Virus record (IMG/VR): IMGVR_UViG_3300030104_003299
Coordinates: 338-21,369 of that record
Length of the DNA stretch: 21,032 bases
Reading direction: 5' to 3' (one strand)
From: a virus
The position numbers were made by a program, and so were the translations under genes. The stretch's first letter is position 1. Every line of letters begins with the position of its first letter. Below, one piece after another: positions 5,813 to 13,918 of the stretch. Under the pieces are notes generated by a model. That model had not been told where the DNA came from. It did no database searches and saw nothing but the letters and a program-made list of their open reading frames with translations.

Positions 5813-7744
5813 ATGGCAACACGTAAGGCGATTACGCTGGTAAGTGGTTTATTTCAGGAAGTAAATACTCCTACGGATAAACTCGATTTTGCTGGTAACA
5901 CTACAGCCGACCTTGGAGAAAATACAAATTTATATTATACAAATGCTAGGGCTAGAGCAGCTGTCTCAGTAACTGATTCCGGAGGATTCGGTAGTCTTGC
6001 ATATAATAGTTCAACTGGAGTAATAACTTATGTAGGCACATCTAACTCAGATGTGAGAGGAGTATTAAGTGTAGCCTCTGGATCTGGCTTAACTTATAAC
6101 TCTGGAACTGGAGAGTTTGGAACCAGTGCAATACCTAACTCTCAATTAGCAAATGATGATGTAACTATCGGAGGCACTGCAGTTGCACTTGGTGCTACAG
6201 CATCAACTATTACTGGGCTAACTTCTTTAGCGTCTACGACACTAATTTCGGGCGTAGCTGATGCAGCAAACTCAATAGCTATAGCAAGTGGAAATATTAC
6301 ATTTGAAGGATCTACGGCTGATGCGAATGAAACTATATTGACTGCTGCTGATGCAAGTGGAGGAGATAAGACTCTTACTTTACCAAATGAAACAGGAACT
6401 ATATTAACTAATGCAACTTCAATCGCTAATAGTAATCTAGCTAATTCATCTATAACAATTGGAGGAACAAGTGTTTCTTTAGGAGCTACTCAGGGAACTT
6501 TTACAGGTTTAACCTCTTTAGCGTCTACTACTTTGATTTCAGGTACAGCGGATGGTGCGAATTCTATAACATTAGCAAGTGGAAATATTACATTTGAAGG
6601 ATCTACGGCTGATGCGAATGAGATAATACTTACAGCAGCTGATGCTTCCGGCTCAGATAAAACAATAACTTTACCCAATGCAACAGGTACAGTTGCATTG
6701 TTAAATACACTAAGTGTTGCTTCGGGATCAGGCTTAACTTACAATTCGGGTACAGGAGAATTTAGTACTAATGCTATTCCCAACTCCAAACTTGCTAACA
6801 GTACTATTACTATTGGTTCTACTTCTACTGCCCTGGGCAATAGTAATACGACGTTTGCTGGTTTATCTTCTATAACCTCTGCTGCTGTAGTAACTAATGA
6901 TAATGGTTTTAGAGTCAGAGACAATTCAGATAATACAAAACAACTAGCTTTTGAATGCTCAGGAATATCTGGTAGCACAACTAGAACATTAACTATTCCA
7001 GATGCAAATGGAACAATAGCAACACAGGCATATGTTAATGCTCAGATTACTGCTGAAGATTTAGATGTACAAACAGATTCAGGTAACTTTGATGTTGATT
7101 TAGATTCAGAGCCATTAATACTTACTGGCGGAACTGGAATAGATACAAGTGGATCAGGAACTACAGCTACCTTTGCCATAGATTCAACTGTTGCAACCCT
7201 TACTGGTTCACAGACTTTAACAAATAAAACACTAACAAGTCCTGTTTTAAATTCGACTATATCAGGAACTTCAATTAAAGATGAAGATGATATGGCTAGT
7301 GATTCCGCTAGTCATCTTGCTACCCAACAGTCAATCAAAGCTTTTTCATCAAATGCTTCTAATATAACTTCTGGAACACTTGCAGCAGCTAGAGTTGCAA
7401 CTTTAAATCAAAATACTACAGGTTCATCGGCTTCTTGTACAGGTAATGCTGCAACTGCAACTGCTTTACAGAATGCTAGAACTATTGCTGGAGTTAGCTT
7501 TGATGGAACGTCAAATATTTCATTAAACAATAATGCTATTACCAACGGAGCAGGATATATAAGCAGTCCAGAATTTGCAGACAATGTTTTCAGAGTAAAA
7601 GATAATTCAGATGCTTCTAAAAAAGTAGCGTTTGAATGTTCTGGTATTTCGGGTAGTACAACTCGAACTATGACCGTTCCAGATGCAAATGGAACAATTA
7701 GCACAGAAAGTTTTGCTACTGCAATAGCAGTGGCTTTAGGATAG
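5813..7744 (+). CDS. Repeat-containing tail-fibre protein (643 aa)
   Basis: The sequence is almost wholly Ser/Thr/Ala/Asn/Gly. The N-terminal region contains LYYTNARARAAVSVTDSGGFGSLAYNS, a motif typical of marine phage fibres. Two tandem units begin at about residues 110 and 207, each with S.LAN..(V/I)TIGGT...LGAT, GLTSLASTTLISG, NITFEGSTADANE and a TLPN.TGT end. A third, partial unit starts near 325. A separate element (FRV.DNSD....AFECSGISGSTTR with PDANGTI) occurs near residues 365 and 590, and a GNAATATALQNARTIAGVSFDG block near 545 recurs in the 476-residue fibre. Such modules form trimeric beta-helix or beta-prism shafts in known fibres (family knowledge). One start is evident (AGAAG then ATGGCAACACG). 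Host-receptor binding or a shaft role is inferred. Confidence 0.8.
   Translation: MATRKAITLVSGLFQEVNTPTDKLDFAGNTTADLGENTNLYYTNARARAAVSVTDSGGFGSLAYNSSTGVITYVGTSNSDVRGVLSVASGSGLTYNSGTGEFGTSAIPNSQLANDDVTIGGTAVALGATASTITGLTSLASTTLISGVADAANSIAIASGNITFEGSTADANETILTAADASGGDKTLTLPNETGTILTNATSIANSNLANSSITIGGTSVSLGATQGTFTGLTSLASTTLISGTADGANSITLASGNITFEGSTADANEIILTAADASGSDKTITLPNATGTVALLNTLSVASGSGLTYNSGTGEFSTNAIPNSKLANSTITIGSTSTALGNSNTTFAGLSSITSAAVVTNDNGFRVRDNSDNTKQLAFECSGISGSTTRTLTIPDANGTIATQAYVNAQITAEDLDVQTDSGNFDVDLDSEPLILTGGTGIDTSGSGTTATFAIDSTVATLTGSQTLTNKTLTSPVLNSTISGTSIKDEDDMASDSASHLATQQSIKAFSSNASNITSGTLAAARVATLNQNTTGSSASCTGNAATATALQNARTIAGVSFDGTSNISLNNNAITNGAGYISSPEFADNVFRVKDNSDASKKVAFECSGISGSTTRTMTVPDANGTISTESFATAIAVALG
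6282..6330 (+). repeat. Perfect 49-bp direct repeat, copy 1
   Basis: Bases 6282-6330 are identical to 6573-6621. Copies are 291 bases (97 codons) apart and in the same reading frame, encoding ASGNITFEGSTADANE. Surrounding unit sequence is more diverged at synonymous sites, so the identity exceeds what protein constraint alone would give. Confidence 0.9.
6573..6621 (+). repeat. Perfect 49-bp direct repeat, copy 2
   Basis: This is the partner of 6282-6330. In-frame recombination between the two copies would delete or add exactly 97 codons of the 643-residue fibre, leaving the frame intact. Confidence 0.9.
7418..7487 (+). repeat. Fibre-gene shared block, donor/recipient copy in the 643-aa gene
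   Basis: Bases 7418-7461 (44 bases) are identical to 9649-9692, and 7442-7487 (46 bases) are identical to 9802-9847, both inside the 476-residue fibre gene. The shared protein text is TGSSASCTGNAATATALQNARTI. The wider similarity extends upstream (AAARVATLNQNTTG), with scattered silent changes. Confidence 0.88.
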
Positions 7745-7748
7745 TATT

Positions 7749-8159
7749 ATGGCAACCCAAGTACAATTTAGAAGAGGAACAACAGGTCAGCACTCTGGAT
7801 TTACCGGAGCAGTCGGTGAAGTAACAGTAGATACGGAAAAGAAGACAGTCTGTATACATGATGCAACTACAGCAGGTGGATTTCCTTTATTAAAAGAAGA
7901 TGCTAGTAATTCTAGTCTGTCATTAGGATCACTATCCAGCTGTGCATTAAAGTTTGCAAGTGATCCAGATACTGGAATAATGAGCACTGGACAGGATCAG
8001 ATACAGCTGGTAACTGGAGGAGTTGCAAGGCTTACAATAGATTCATCAGGCACAGTGTCAATTCCAAATAACAGTAACCTGATTGTTTCAGGAAACCTGA
8101 CTGTTACAGGAGAACTCGATAGCTCGGCACAACTCGCTCTCATACTAGCTTTAGGATAA
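7749..8159 (+). CDS. Small fibre-type protein with QFRRGT N-terminal domain (136 aa)
   Basis: The ATG is four bases after the long-fibre stop. The start MATQVQFRRGTTGQHSGF followed by GAVGEVTVDTEKKTVCIHD.TTAGGFPL is a hallmark of many phage fibre N-termini (related in form to the N-terminal domain of tropism-determinant proteins). The middle has ALKFASDPDTGIMSTGQDQIQLVTGG, and the C-terminus VSGNLTVTGELD is a standard shaft motif. The DPDTGI element also appears as DTDTGIF in the 476-residue fibre. It has no membrane segment. Its role would be a short fibre component or adaptor between long fibre and tail, by context. Confidence 0.7.
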   Translation: MATQVQFRRGTTGQHSGFTGAVGEVTVDTEKKTVCIHDATTAGGFPLLKEDASNSSLSLGSLSSCALKFASDPDTGIMSTGQDQIQLVTGGVARLTIDSSGTVSIPNNSNLIVSGNLTVTGELDSSAQLALILALG

Positions 8160-8160
8160 T

Positions 8161-8502
8161 ATGGCAAACACCTTTAAGATTGATACTAAATCTTCAGTAA
8201 GTAATGCTGGAACAGGTAACTCAGGAACTAACGTAGTCACTGCAGGAGGTTCTGCAACTTTAGTTCTCTTAAGTATTTTAATCTCAAATAAAACAGCATC
8301 AAGTGCTCAGGTTGATGTTTTCCTGGTCACAAATAGTGGAGATGATGTATTTTTAATCAAGAATGCTCCAGTTCCTGCAGGATCATCGTTAGAAATAATA
8401 AGTGGATCGAAAATAATTATGGAGTCAAGTGATGTTCTGAGAATAAGTGCAGGTACGGCAAGTGCTTTAGATGCTGCAATAAGTTATTTAGAACAGACAT
8501 AA
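8161..8502 (+). CDS. Small beta-sandwich virion-type protein (113 aa)
   Basis: It begins one base after the preceding stop (taatATGG). After a Thr/Gly/Asn-rich lead (about 1-33), alternating hydrophobic stretches (ATLVLLSILISNKT, AQVDVFLVTNSGDDVFLIKNAPVPAGSSLEII, KIIMESSDVLRISAG) predict a compact beta-sandwich. The composition ASS.DV......VPAGSS......I.....D.L.......A.D is a form frequently met among phage virion accessory proteins. There is no Cys, TM segment or signal peptide. It sits in the middle of the fibre operon, so a fibre or tail decoration role is inferred; the family is not named with confidence. Confidence 0.65.
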   Translation: MANTFKIDTKSSVSNAGTGNSGTNVVTAGGSATLVLLSILISNKTASSAQVDVFLVTNSGDDVFLIKNAPVPAGSSLEIISGSKIIMESSDVLRISAGTASALDAAISYLEQT

Positions 8503-8503
8503 T

Positions 8504-8827
8504 ATGGCTTTAACACAGAATAGTGATCTTTCTAATTTACTTACTAAGTTCGAGATTCTTAAAGCTGAAGTTGCTTCTTTAGATGAAAGAATAAATGAAC
8601 ATAAAGTATTAGATCTAGAAGATGATACCTGGGAAAATGTCAGGAAGAAAAGAAATTATTTATTGAAGTCCAGTGATTGGACTACAAATCCGGATGCAAC
8701 TGTAGAGCAGTCTCAATGGGCTGCATATAGACAAATTCTTAGAGATCTACCTCAGACTTACAAAGATAAATCTCCTAATAAAGTTGTTTGGCCAACCCAA
8801 CCATCTGTTGCTGGTCCTAATACTTAG
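8504..8827 (+). CDS. Probable tail-fibre assembly chaperone (107 aa)
   Basis: The start codon follows the preceding stop directly. The N-terminal half is a helical heptad region (LTKFEILKAEVASLDERINEH, about 13-33). The second half has KKRNYLLKSSDWTTNPDATVEQSQWAAYRQILRDLPQTY and then VVWPTQPS. The pattern R..LL..SDW...PDA......W..YRQ.LRD.P......V.WP..P is the signature of phage tail assembly chaperones (Pfam Phage_tail_APC type), which fold or trimerise fibre tips and are not part of the finished virion in known cases. Its position amid fibre genes agrees. A second protein of related type follows the 801-residue adhesin. The stop codon lies inside an inverted repeat. Confidence 0.75.
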   Translation: MALTQNSDLSNLLTKFEILKAEVASLDERINEHKVLDLEDDTWENVRKKRNYLLKSSDWTTNPDATVEQSQWAAYRQILRDLPQTYKDKSPNKVVWPTQPSVAGPNT

Positions 8828-8859
8828 TAATTCCAAAGATTACTAACCTTAAAATAAGG
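8824..8859. promoter_or_regulatory. Two adjacent inverted repeats at the end of the chaperone-like gene
   Basis: TTAGTAAT (8824-8831) pairs perfectly with ATTACTAA (8839-8846) across a seven-base loop and includes the TAG stop. Immediately after, CCTTA (8847-8851) pairs with TAAGG (8855-8859) across AAA. Neither is followed by a T tract, so an intrinsic terminator is not the best reading; an mRNA 3'-end, a processing site or a translational control of the next gene (ATG 8890) is possible. The intergenic gap is only 62 bases and holds nothing else. Confidence 0.4.
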
Positions 8860-8889
8860 AGAGAAAAAGAATATTGTAGTTGATTATCT

Positions 8890-10320
8890 ATGCCATATAT
8901 AGGAAATGACATAAGAAGTAACGAAGATTACAAAATCATAGATGATATATCGAGTGGTTTTAATGGTAGTGAAACTTCGTTTGCTTTACAGGTTGGAGGA
9001 TCAGCACCTGTTCCTTTTCCGAAATTTGAATCACAATTATTAATATCGGTGAATGGTGTAGTTCAGGAACCTGATCCTTCAGGTTCTGCTGGATTTAGAT
9101 TATCTGGAACCAATATAGTATTTAGTTCTGCTCCTACTAACGGACATGCATTCTTCGGTGTAATCTATGCAGGTGCAGATTATGTTAATGCTGGTGGAAC
9201 ATTTCCTGATGGCACATCGGCTGTTCCAAGTATTACGTTTACCTCAGACACCGACACAGGAATCTTTAAAAGTGGTAGTGGATTAGTTTCTGTTGCTTCT
9301 AACGGAACTAAGGTTGCTACTTTCCCAACAGGTCAGGGGACAAATGGCCAGGTATTAACTACAGATGGAGCTGGAGTGCTCTCATATACCACTCCAAGTA
9401 CAACAGCTTCAGTAATCACAGTAGCCGATGAATCATCTGATACTACATGTTTTCCTATATTTACTACAGCAGCAACAGGTAATCTAGGTGCAAAAAGTGG
9501 ATCTAATCTAACATTTAATTCATCTTCTGGATTACTTACAGCTACAAGTTTTAGTGGATCTGGTGCTTCTTTAACATCTTTAAATGCATCAAACATATCT
9601 TCAGGAACAATAGCAGCTGCTAGAGTTGCAACTTTAAATCAAAACACGACAGGTTCATCGGCTTCTTGTACAGGTAATGCTGCAACTGCAACAGCTTTAG
9701 CTAATGCTCGAACAATAGCTGGTGTATCTTTTGACGGATCTGCAAACATTTCCTTAAACAACAATGCAATTACCAATGGAGCCGGCTATATAACCAGCTC
9801 TGGTAATGCTGCAACTGCAACTGCTTTACAGAATGCTAGAACTATTGGTGGAACATCCTTTGATGGGACTGCAAACATAACTCCAGCTAATGCTACAAAT
9901 GCAGATACAGTCGATAGTTTACATGCTTCTAGCTTTTTAAGATCTGATGCTAATGATTCTGCATCTGGAGTACTAACTCTAGAAAAAATTGTAGTTGGTG
10001 GTCTTTGTAGAGTTGATATTACAACACATGGTGGAGGGACAGTCACGATTGATATGGATACTTCCTGCCATCATTTAGTAAACATGACTGCAAACAGTAC
10101 TTTTGCTCAACCAAATAATCAAAATACAGGTCAGACTGGCTCAATATTTTTGGTTCAAGATGGTACAGGCTCAAGGACAGCATCATTCAACTCAGCATAT
10201 AAATTTGTAGGAGGTACTGCACCTACCCTCTCGACAGCAGCTAATGCAGTAGATAGGATAGATTATGTAGTAAAAGGAAGTAATGAAATACATTGTGCTG
10301 TTTCTCTTGATATTAAGTAA
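8890..10320 (+). CDS. Tail-fibre protein with cyanophage-type N-terminus (476 aa)
   Basis: The N-terminal domain (about 1-100) contains MPYIGNDIRSNEDYKIIDDISSGFNGSETSFALQ and LLISVNGVVQEPD followed by FFGVIYAG, a compact attachment domain I associate with marine phage fibres. The shaft follows: ITFTSDTDTGIFKSG, GQVLTTDGAGVLSYTTP, then two GNAATATAL..ARTI.G.SFDG..NI elements (about 258 and 305) shared at DNA level with the 643-residue fibre, then DTVDSLHASSFLRSDANDSASG, widespread in fibres. The C-terminal part (about 375-476) is distinct, with DMDTSCHHLVNMTANSTF and IFLVQDGTGSRTASF, ending VSLDIK; it likely forms the tip. Stop and next start are contiguous (TAA ATG). No catalytic motif is seen. 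Confidence 0.8.
   Translation: MPYIGNDIRSNEDYKIIDDISSGFNGSETSFALQVGGSAPVPFPKFESQLLISVNGVVQEPDPSGSAGFRLSGTNIVFSSAPTNGHAFFGVIYAGADYVNAGGTFPDGTSAVPSITFTSDTDTGIFKSGSGLVSVASNGTKVATFPTGQGTNGQVLTTDGAGVLSYTTPSTTASVITVADESSDTTCFPIFTTAATGNLGAKSGSNLTFNSSSGLLTATSFSGSGASLTSLNASNISSGTIAAARVATLNQNTTGSSASCTGNAATATALANARTIAGVSFDGSANISLNNNAITNGAGYITSSGNAATATALQNARTIGGTSFDGTANITPANATNADTVDSLHASSFLRSDANDSASGVLTLEKIVVGGLCRVDITTHGGGTVTIDMDTSCHHLVNMTANSTFAQPNNQNTGQTGSIFLVQDGTGSRTASFNSAYKFVGGTAPTLSTAANAVDRIDYVVKGSNEIHCAVSLDIK
9649..9692 (+). repeat. 44-bp block identical to 7418-7461
   Basis: The copy lies inside the 476-residue fibre gene. The flanks differ by scattered single bases, mostly silent, consistent with gene conversion or domain shuffling between fibre genes. 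Confidence 0.88.
9802..9847 (+). repeat. 46-bp block identical to 7442-7487
   Basis: This second copy in the 476-residue gene matches the 643-residue gene more closely over GNAATATALQNARTI than it matches the neighbouring copy at 9649, whose sequence changes to ALANARTI. That points to separate transfer events. Confidence 0.88.
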
Positions 10321-12726
10321 ATGGGTTTAACAGATTCGATTAGAGTAGGTGCTGCTGGAGTTTCTACAGGTTATGAAGTTGAAAGAAGTTTAAGATTTAA
10401 TCATCCTGATAATACATATTTAGTTTATCAACCTAGTTCTGACGGTAATAGACAGAAATGGACTTGGAGTGGTTGGGTTAAAAGAGTGCGTTTAGGTTCT
10501 ACAACGTACGGTCTTTTTACTTCTCAAAACAATGGAGATGGTGGCGGTAATAATGGTATTGCTTCAATATATTTTGGTAGTGATGATAGGATTCATGTCT
10601 ATTACGATACCACTGGCAGTAATCATAGTGGAGCGATTAATGATACAAGATATAGAGATCCTACTGCTTGGTATCACATTGTTTGGCAAGTAGATGCTGC
10701 TAATAGTACCTCAAAGATTTTTGTAAATGGTATTTCACAAAGTATAGGTTCAGGTCAACAGCCTGTTTCTGGATACAACTACACAATGAACCAATCTGGA
10801 AAGCGGATGACCTATGGTATTGATGCCTGGGATATGTACTCTCCAGCTAGTATCTATGTTGCAGAATGTCATTACAGTGATGGACAATTATATGATGCAG
10901 ATGTCTTTGCTGAAGAAGATTCGGTAACTGGGCAATGGGTTCCTAAAGCAAGTCCAGCAATTACATATGGTACAAATGGACATTATTTAAATTTTTCAGA
11001 TAATTCTGGAACGACAGCAACAACTCTTGGCAAGGATTACTCAGGGAATGGAAATAATTTCACACCATATAATTTTTCTGTAGCAGCTTGGCCTGCTAAT
11101 GATTCAGTTGTAGATACTCCTACAAATAATTTTGCAACTTTAAATGTTTTAGATAAACATGGAAATGTAAATACAGCAAATGGTAATTTAGAAACTAATT
11201 CGACAGCAGGTGGGGCTCATTTTCCTATATTTACATCGATGTCCATGAGAGGTGGTAAATATTATATGGAATATAAGAGACTGAATAATGATGATGGGAT
11301 GATCTTATCAATAATGAATATTGAACATGATGCTGGTTCGTTAAATACAGATTCAACTCCTGGTAATAATACGTCTGCTGTTAATAAAGTAGGATTTGGA
11401 ATACTTGCTGGAAGTGGTAGAACTTCTCATAATGGCACTCTTACTAATTATGGTTCTGCTTTAGGAACAAATGAAATAGGTATGTGTGCAGTTGACTTAG
11501 ATAATGGAAAAATATGGTGGGGCAAACAGGGTTCATTTTTCAATAGTGGAAACCCAGCGAACGGTACAAATGCAGCTTTTACAACGATAGATACAGATAC
11601 CACCTGGAATTTCTGTTTCCATGTATTAAATAATAATAATTTGGCAATAAATTGGGGTAGTCAAGGATTTACTTATACACCACCAACTGGTTTTGGTCGT
11701 TTATGTACTGCTGATCTTCCAGAAGTAGATATAAAAAATCCTGTTGAACATCATGAAACTTTATTATATACAGGTAATAATGGAAACCAAAATGTTACAG
11801 GTTTAGATTTTAATCCTGCATTTGTATGGGCTAAAAATAGGGTTAATGCTGGTTATCATCACGAATTATATGACACACAAAGAGGGAATAATAAGAGAAT
11901 TTTTACAAGTCAAACCTCGGCAGAAGCAACAGGATATTTACAATTTGGTCAAACTGGTGGGTTTTCTTTAACTAGTGGAGGAGGTATAAATACAAATAAT
12001 TCAAATCATGTTGCATGGTGTTGGGATGGAGGAACATCTACAGTTACAAACAACAGTGGTAGTAGAACAACACAAGTGAGAGCAGATCAAGATGTTGGGT
12101 TCAGCATTATAGAATTTAATTATGGTTCTGGAACTCAAACTCTAGGTCATGGTTTAGGTAAACCTCCGAAATGGATATTGGCAAAGCCTTTAAATAACTC
12201 AACTAATTGGGCAATTTATCATTCTGGTCTTGGTGCTAATGGTTGGTTTAACCTTAATACAAATGCAGCAACTCAAAATAATGCAGCAGTCTGGAATAAC
12301 CAATCACCATCTAATTCACTTATATATCTTGGCACAGGTATGGGCGGTCAAGGTGATGCGGTTATTTATGCCTGGTCTGAAATAATTGGTTTTAGTGCTT
12401 TCGGAACTTACTTTGGAAATGGCTCAACCAACGGACCTTACGTTCACACAGGATTTCAACCTGCATGGCTAATGTATAAGAATGTTCAACAAAATGGTGG
12501 TGAATGGTTTATCCGTGACAATAAAAGAGAAACAGGTAACCCAAATAATAAAACTTTAAAAGCACAAAGTTCTGGATCAGAAGTTCACAGTAGCCTTGTC
12601 GATACAGATTTTCTTTCAAATGGTTTTAAATTGCGAGAAACAAATGAAGGTACAAATAACAGTGGAATAAAATATATATTTATGGCTTTTGCTAAACACC
12701 CTGTTAAATACACTAGGGCCGTGTAA
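10321..12726 (+). CDS. Large lectin-like tail adhesin (801 aa)
   Basis: The start follows the previous stop with no gap. Residues about 20-195 look like a LamG/concanavalin-type lectin domain: SLRFNHPDNTYLVYQP, WTWSGWVKR, IASIYFGSDDRIHVYY, AWYHIVWQVD and KIFVNGISQS, then a IYVAECHYSDGQ element. A linker (GQWVPKASP..YGTNGHYLNFSD, DYSGNGNNFT, VVDTPTNNFATLN) leads to a middle beta domain (about 300-460, KYYMEYKRL, GFGILAGSGR, GMCAVDLDNGKIWWGKQG) of SPRY-like form. The C-terminal third (about 480-801) holds FNPAFVWAKNR, HVAWCWDGG, GLGKPPKWILAKPL, FQPAWLMYKNV, GFKLRETNEGTNNSG and YIFMAFAKHP, a pattern common in marine-phage adhesins. The product probably binds a cell-surface glycan at the fibre tip. 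A chaperone-like gene follows. Confidence 0.8.
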   Translation: MGLTDSIRVGAAGVSTGYEVERSLRFNHPDNTYLVYQPSSDGNRQKWTWSGWVKRVRLGSTTYGLFTSQNNGDGGGNNGIASIYFGSDDRIHVYYDTTGSNHSGAINDTRYRDPTAWYHIVWQVDAANSTSKIFVNGISQSIGSGQQPVSGYNYTMNQSGKRMTYGIDAWDMYSPASIYVAECHYSDGQLYDADVFAEEDSVTGQWVPKASPAITYGTNGHYLNFSDNSGTTATTLGKDYSGNGNNFTPYNFSVAAWPANDSVVDTPTNNFATLNVLDKHGNVNTANGNLETNSTAGGAHFPIFTSMSMRGGKYYMEYKRLNNDDGMILSIMNIEHDAGSLNTDSTPGNNTSAVNKVGFGILAGSGRTSHNGTLTNYGSALGTNEIGMCAVDLDNGKIWWGKQGSFFNSGNPANGTNAAFTTIDTDTTWNFCFHVLNNNNLAINWGSQGFTYTPPTGFGRLCTADLPEVDIKNPVEHHETLLYTGNNGNQNVTGLDFNPAFVWAKNRVNAGYHHELYDTQRGNNKRIFTSQTSAEATGYLQFGQTGGFSLTSGGGINTNNSNHVAWCWDGGTSTVTNNSGSRTTQVRADQDVGFSIIEFNYGSGTQTLGHGLGKPPKWILAKPLNNSTNWAIYHSGLGANGWFNLNTNAATQNNAAVWNNQSPSNSLIYLGTGMGGQGDAVIYAWSEIIGFSAFGTYFGNGSTNGPYVHTGFQPAWLMYKNVQQNGGEWFIRDNKRETGNPNNKTLKAQSSGSEVHSSLVDTDFLSNGFKLRETNEGTNNSGIKYIFMAFAKHPVKYTRAV

Positions 12727-12735
12727 AATACAATT

Positions 12736-13299
12736 ATGGCTTACAAACTAAACGGAAACACTCTTTCAATAGATAGACCATTCTCTGTTAATGAGATTAA
12801 TTATCCAGCTAATTGGCTTCGGTTATCTACTGCCGATGATCGTAAAGCTTTAGGTATCACAGAAGAATCTGACCCAGTTTTAAAAGATCAGCGTTTTTAT
12901 AATCCTGATGGTAGTGATAGAGAAATTGAAGATGTAAAAGCGACAGATCAGAATGGTGATCCTGTATTAAATATAAATGGTGACCAAGTTACTAACTTTG
13001 GTTTGAAAACTATTTTTAAAAATGAAGAAAAATATTTAGTACAGCAACTTTTAAACAAGTATGATTGGCAAGTCGTAAGAAAGTTTGAAAAAAGTATTGA
13101 GCTAGATCCTGCTATAGCTAAATATAGAGATGATTTACGTACAGCTTATGAAACGAGAAAAACAGAAATTGATGCGTGTAAAGATGCAGCAGCTTTAGAA
13201 ACTTTATTTATCTCTAAAACTGACGAAAAAGGAAATCATATAGGTTTTAATATGACTCAATATCCACAAGATCCAAATATTCTTTTGACATCATCATAG
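12736..13299 (+). CDS. Probable tail-fibre assembly/chaperone-like protein (187 aa)
   Basis: It lies nine bases after the adhesin stop. The N-terminus (MAYKLNGNTLSIDRPFSVNEINYPANWLRLST) is followed by ADDRKALGI and a QRFYNPDGSDREIED segment. The C-terminal half is helical: LLNKYDWQVVRKFEKSIELDPAIAKYRDDLRTAYETRKTEID. The element YDW.V.RK.E......P..I..YR...R is the conserved core of phage tail-fibre assembly proteins that directly follow their fibre gene (family knowledge). No signal peptide or TM segment is present. The order fibre then chaperone supports service to the 801-residue adhesin. It closes the fibre operon; a hairpin is found just downstream. Confidence 0.7.
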   Translation: MAYKLNGNTLSIDRPFSVNEINYPANWLRLSTADDRKALGITEESDPVLKDQRFYNPDGSDREIEDVKATDQNGDPVLNINGDQVTNFGLKTIFKNEEKYLVQQLLNKYDWQVVRKFEKSIELDPAIAKYRDDLRTAYETRKTEIDACKDAAALETLFISKTDEKGNHIGFNMTQYPQDPNILLTSS

Positions 13300-13309
13300 A
13301 GCACTCTTA

Positions 13310-13335
13310 AATTTTACTGGTTAGTTTGTAAAATT
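13310..13335. terminator. Inverted repeat closing the fibre operon
   Basis: AATTTTAC (13310-13317) pairs with GTAAAATT (13328-13335) across a ten-base loop, eight bases after the last tail gene stop. The stem is AT-rich and the T run lies within the stem, so rho-independent strength is doubtful. The position between two functional blocks makes a weak or bidirectional terminator the most natural reading. Confidence 0.35.
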
Positions 13336-13366
13336 ACAGTAGTATGTGCATATATGTTTATGAATA

Positions 13367-13918
13367 ATGTACAGACAAAGACCTTCAAGGTTAAATAAAA
13401 TTCTTATTGGTTCTTTAGGAATATTATTTGGTGTATCACATATTGCATTAATACTTGAGAAGAGTAATAGATTACCAATAATTAATCTTCCTGTAGGACC
13501 TTACACTACTTACCAGGTGGATGCTTCTGAATTTGGATATAAGATTTCATATATGGCTAATGATCCAAAGGTTTTAAATAGCGTAAAGAGAAGTGAAATA
13601 CCAAAAGGATTCTTTGGCAATAAGAAAGAAAAAATTCTAATTAAGAAAGAATTTACAATGAATGGTGAAGTGATTAATTCAAATACTTCACAAGGGGGCT
13701 CTGGACCAACAGATAAGGAGATAGCATGTTACAAGATAGAAGGAAGTGGAGAGTCTACAGGAAGGCTTGTAGGAGCTTCTGTAGGGGTTAAAGCAGCTCC
13801 AGTTGTAAGTAACATACCTGTTATAGGATGGCTGGCTGCAGGATGGGTTGCAATGTTTGGACAGGATAAAGGTGCAGAGATAGGTGGTCAGATAGCACAG
13901 GACTTTAATGACTGCTAG
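13367..13918 (+). CDS. Membrane-anchored protein with Gly/Ala-rich C-terminal hydrophobic region (183 aa)
   Basis: The ATG at 13367 gives a basic N-terminus (MYRQRPSRLNK) followed by a TM helix (about 11-30, ILIGSLGILFGVSHIALIL), the arrangement of an N-in signal anchor. The middle (about 45-105) is soluble, with GPYTTYQVDASEFGYKISYM and many Lys. The C-terminal part (about 132-178) is GRLVGASVGVKAAPVVSN then IPVIGWLAAGWVAMFG, a glycine-zipper-like hydrophobic stretch followed by GAEIGGQIAQDF. Cys121 and Cys183 could pair if the domain is periplasmic. The stop overlaps the next start (TAGTG), so the two are translationally coupled. Role unknown; lysis, superinfection exclusion or tail-associated membrane docking all fit. 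Confidence 0.65.
   Translation: MYRQRPSRLNKILIGSLGILFGVSHIALILEKSNRLPIINLPVGPYTTYQVDASEFGYKISYMANDPKVLNSVKRSEIPKGFFGNKKEKILIKKEFTMNGEVINSNTSQGGSGPTDKEIACYKIEGSGESTGRLVGASVGVKAAPVVSNIPVIGWLAAGWVAMFGQDKGAEIGGQIAQDFNDC

Noticed and set aside
6490-6978. Minus-strand frames with hydrophobic, Val/Ala/Leu-rich translations within the 643-residue fibre gene
   Set aside because: Complements of Ser/Thr/Ala/Asn-rich fibre repeats give such translations; they recur under each fibre repeat (also at 7408, 9333 and 9786) and have no signals of their own.
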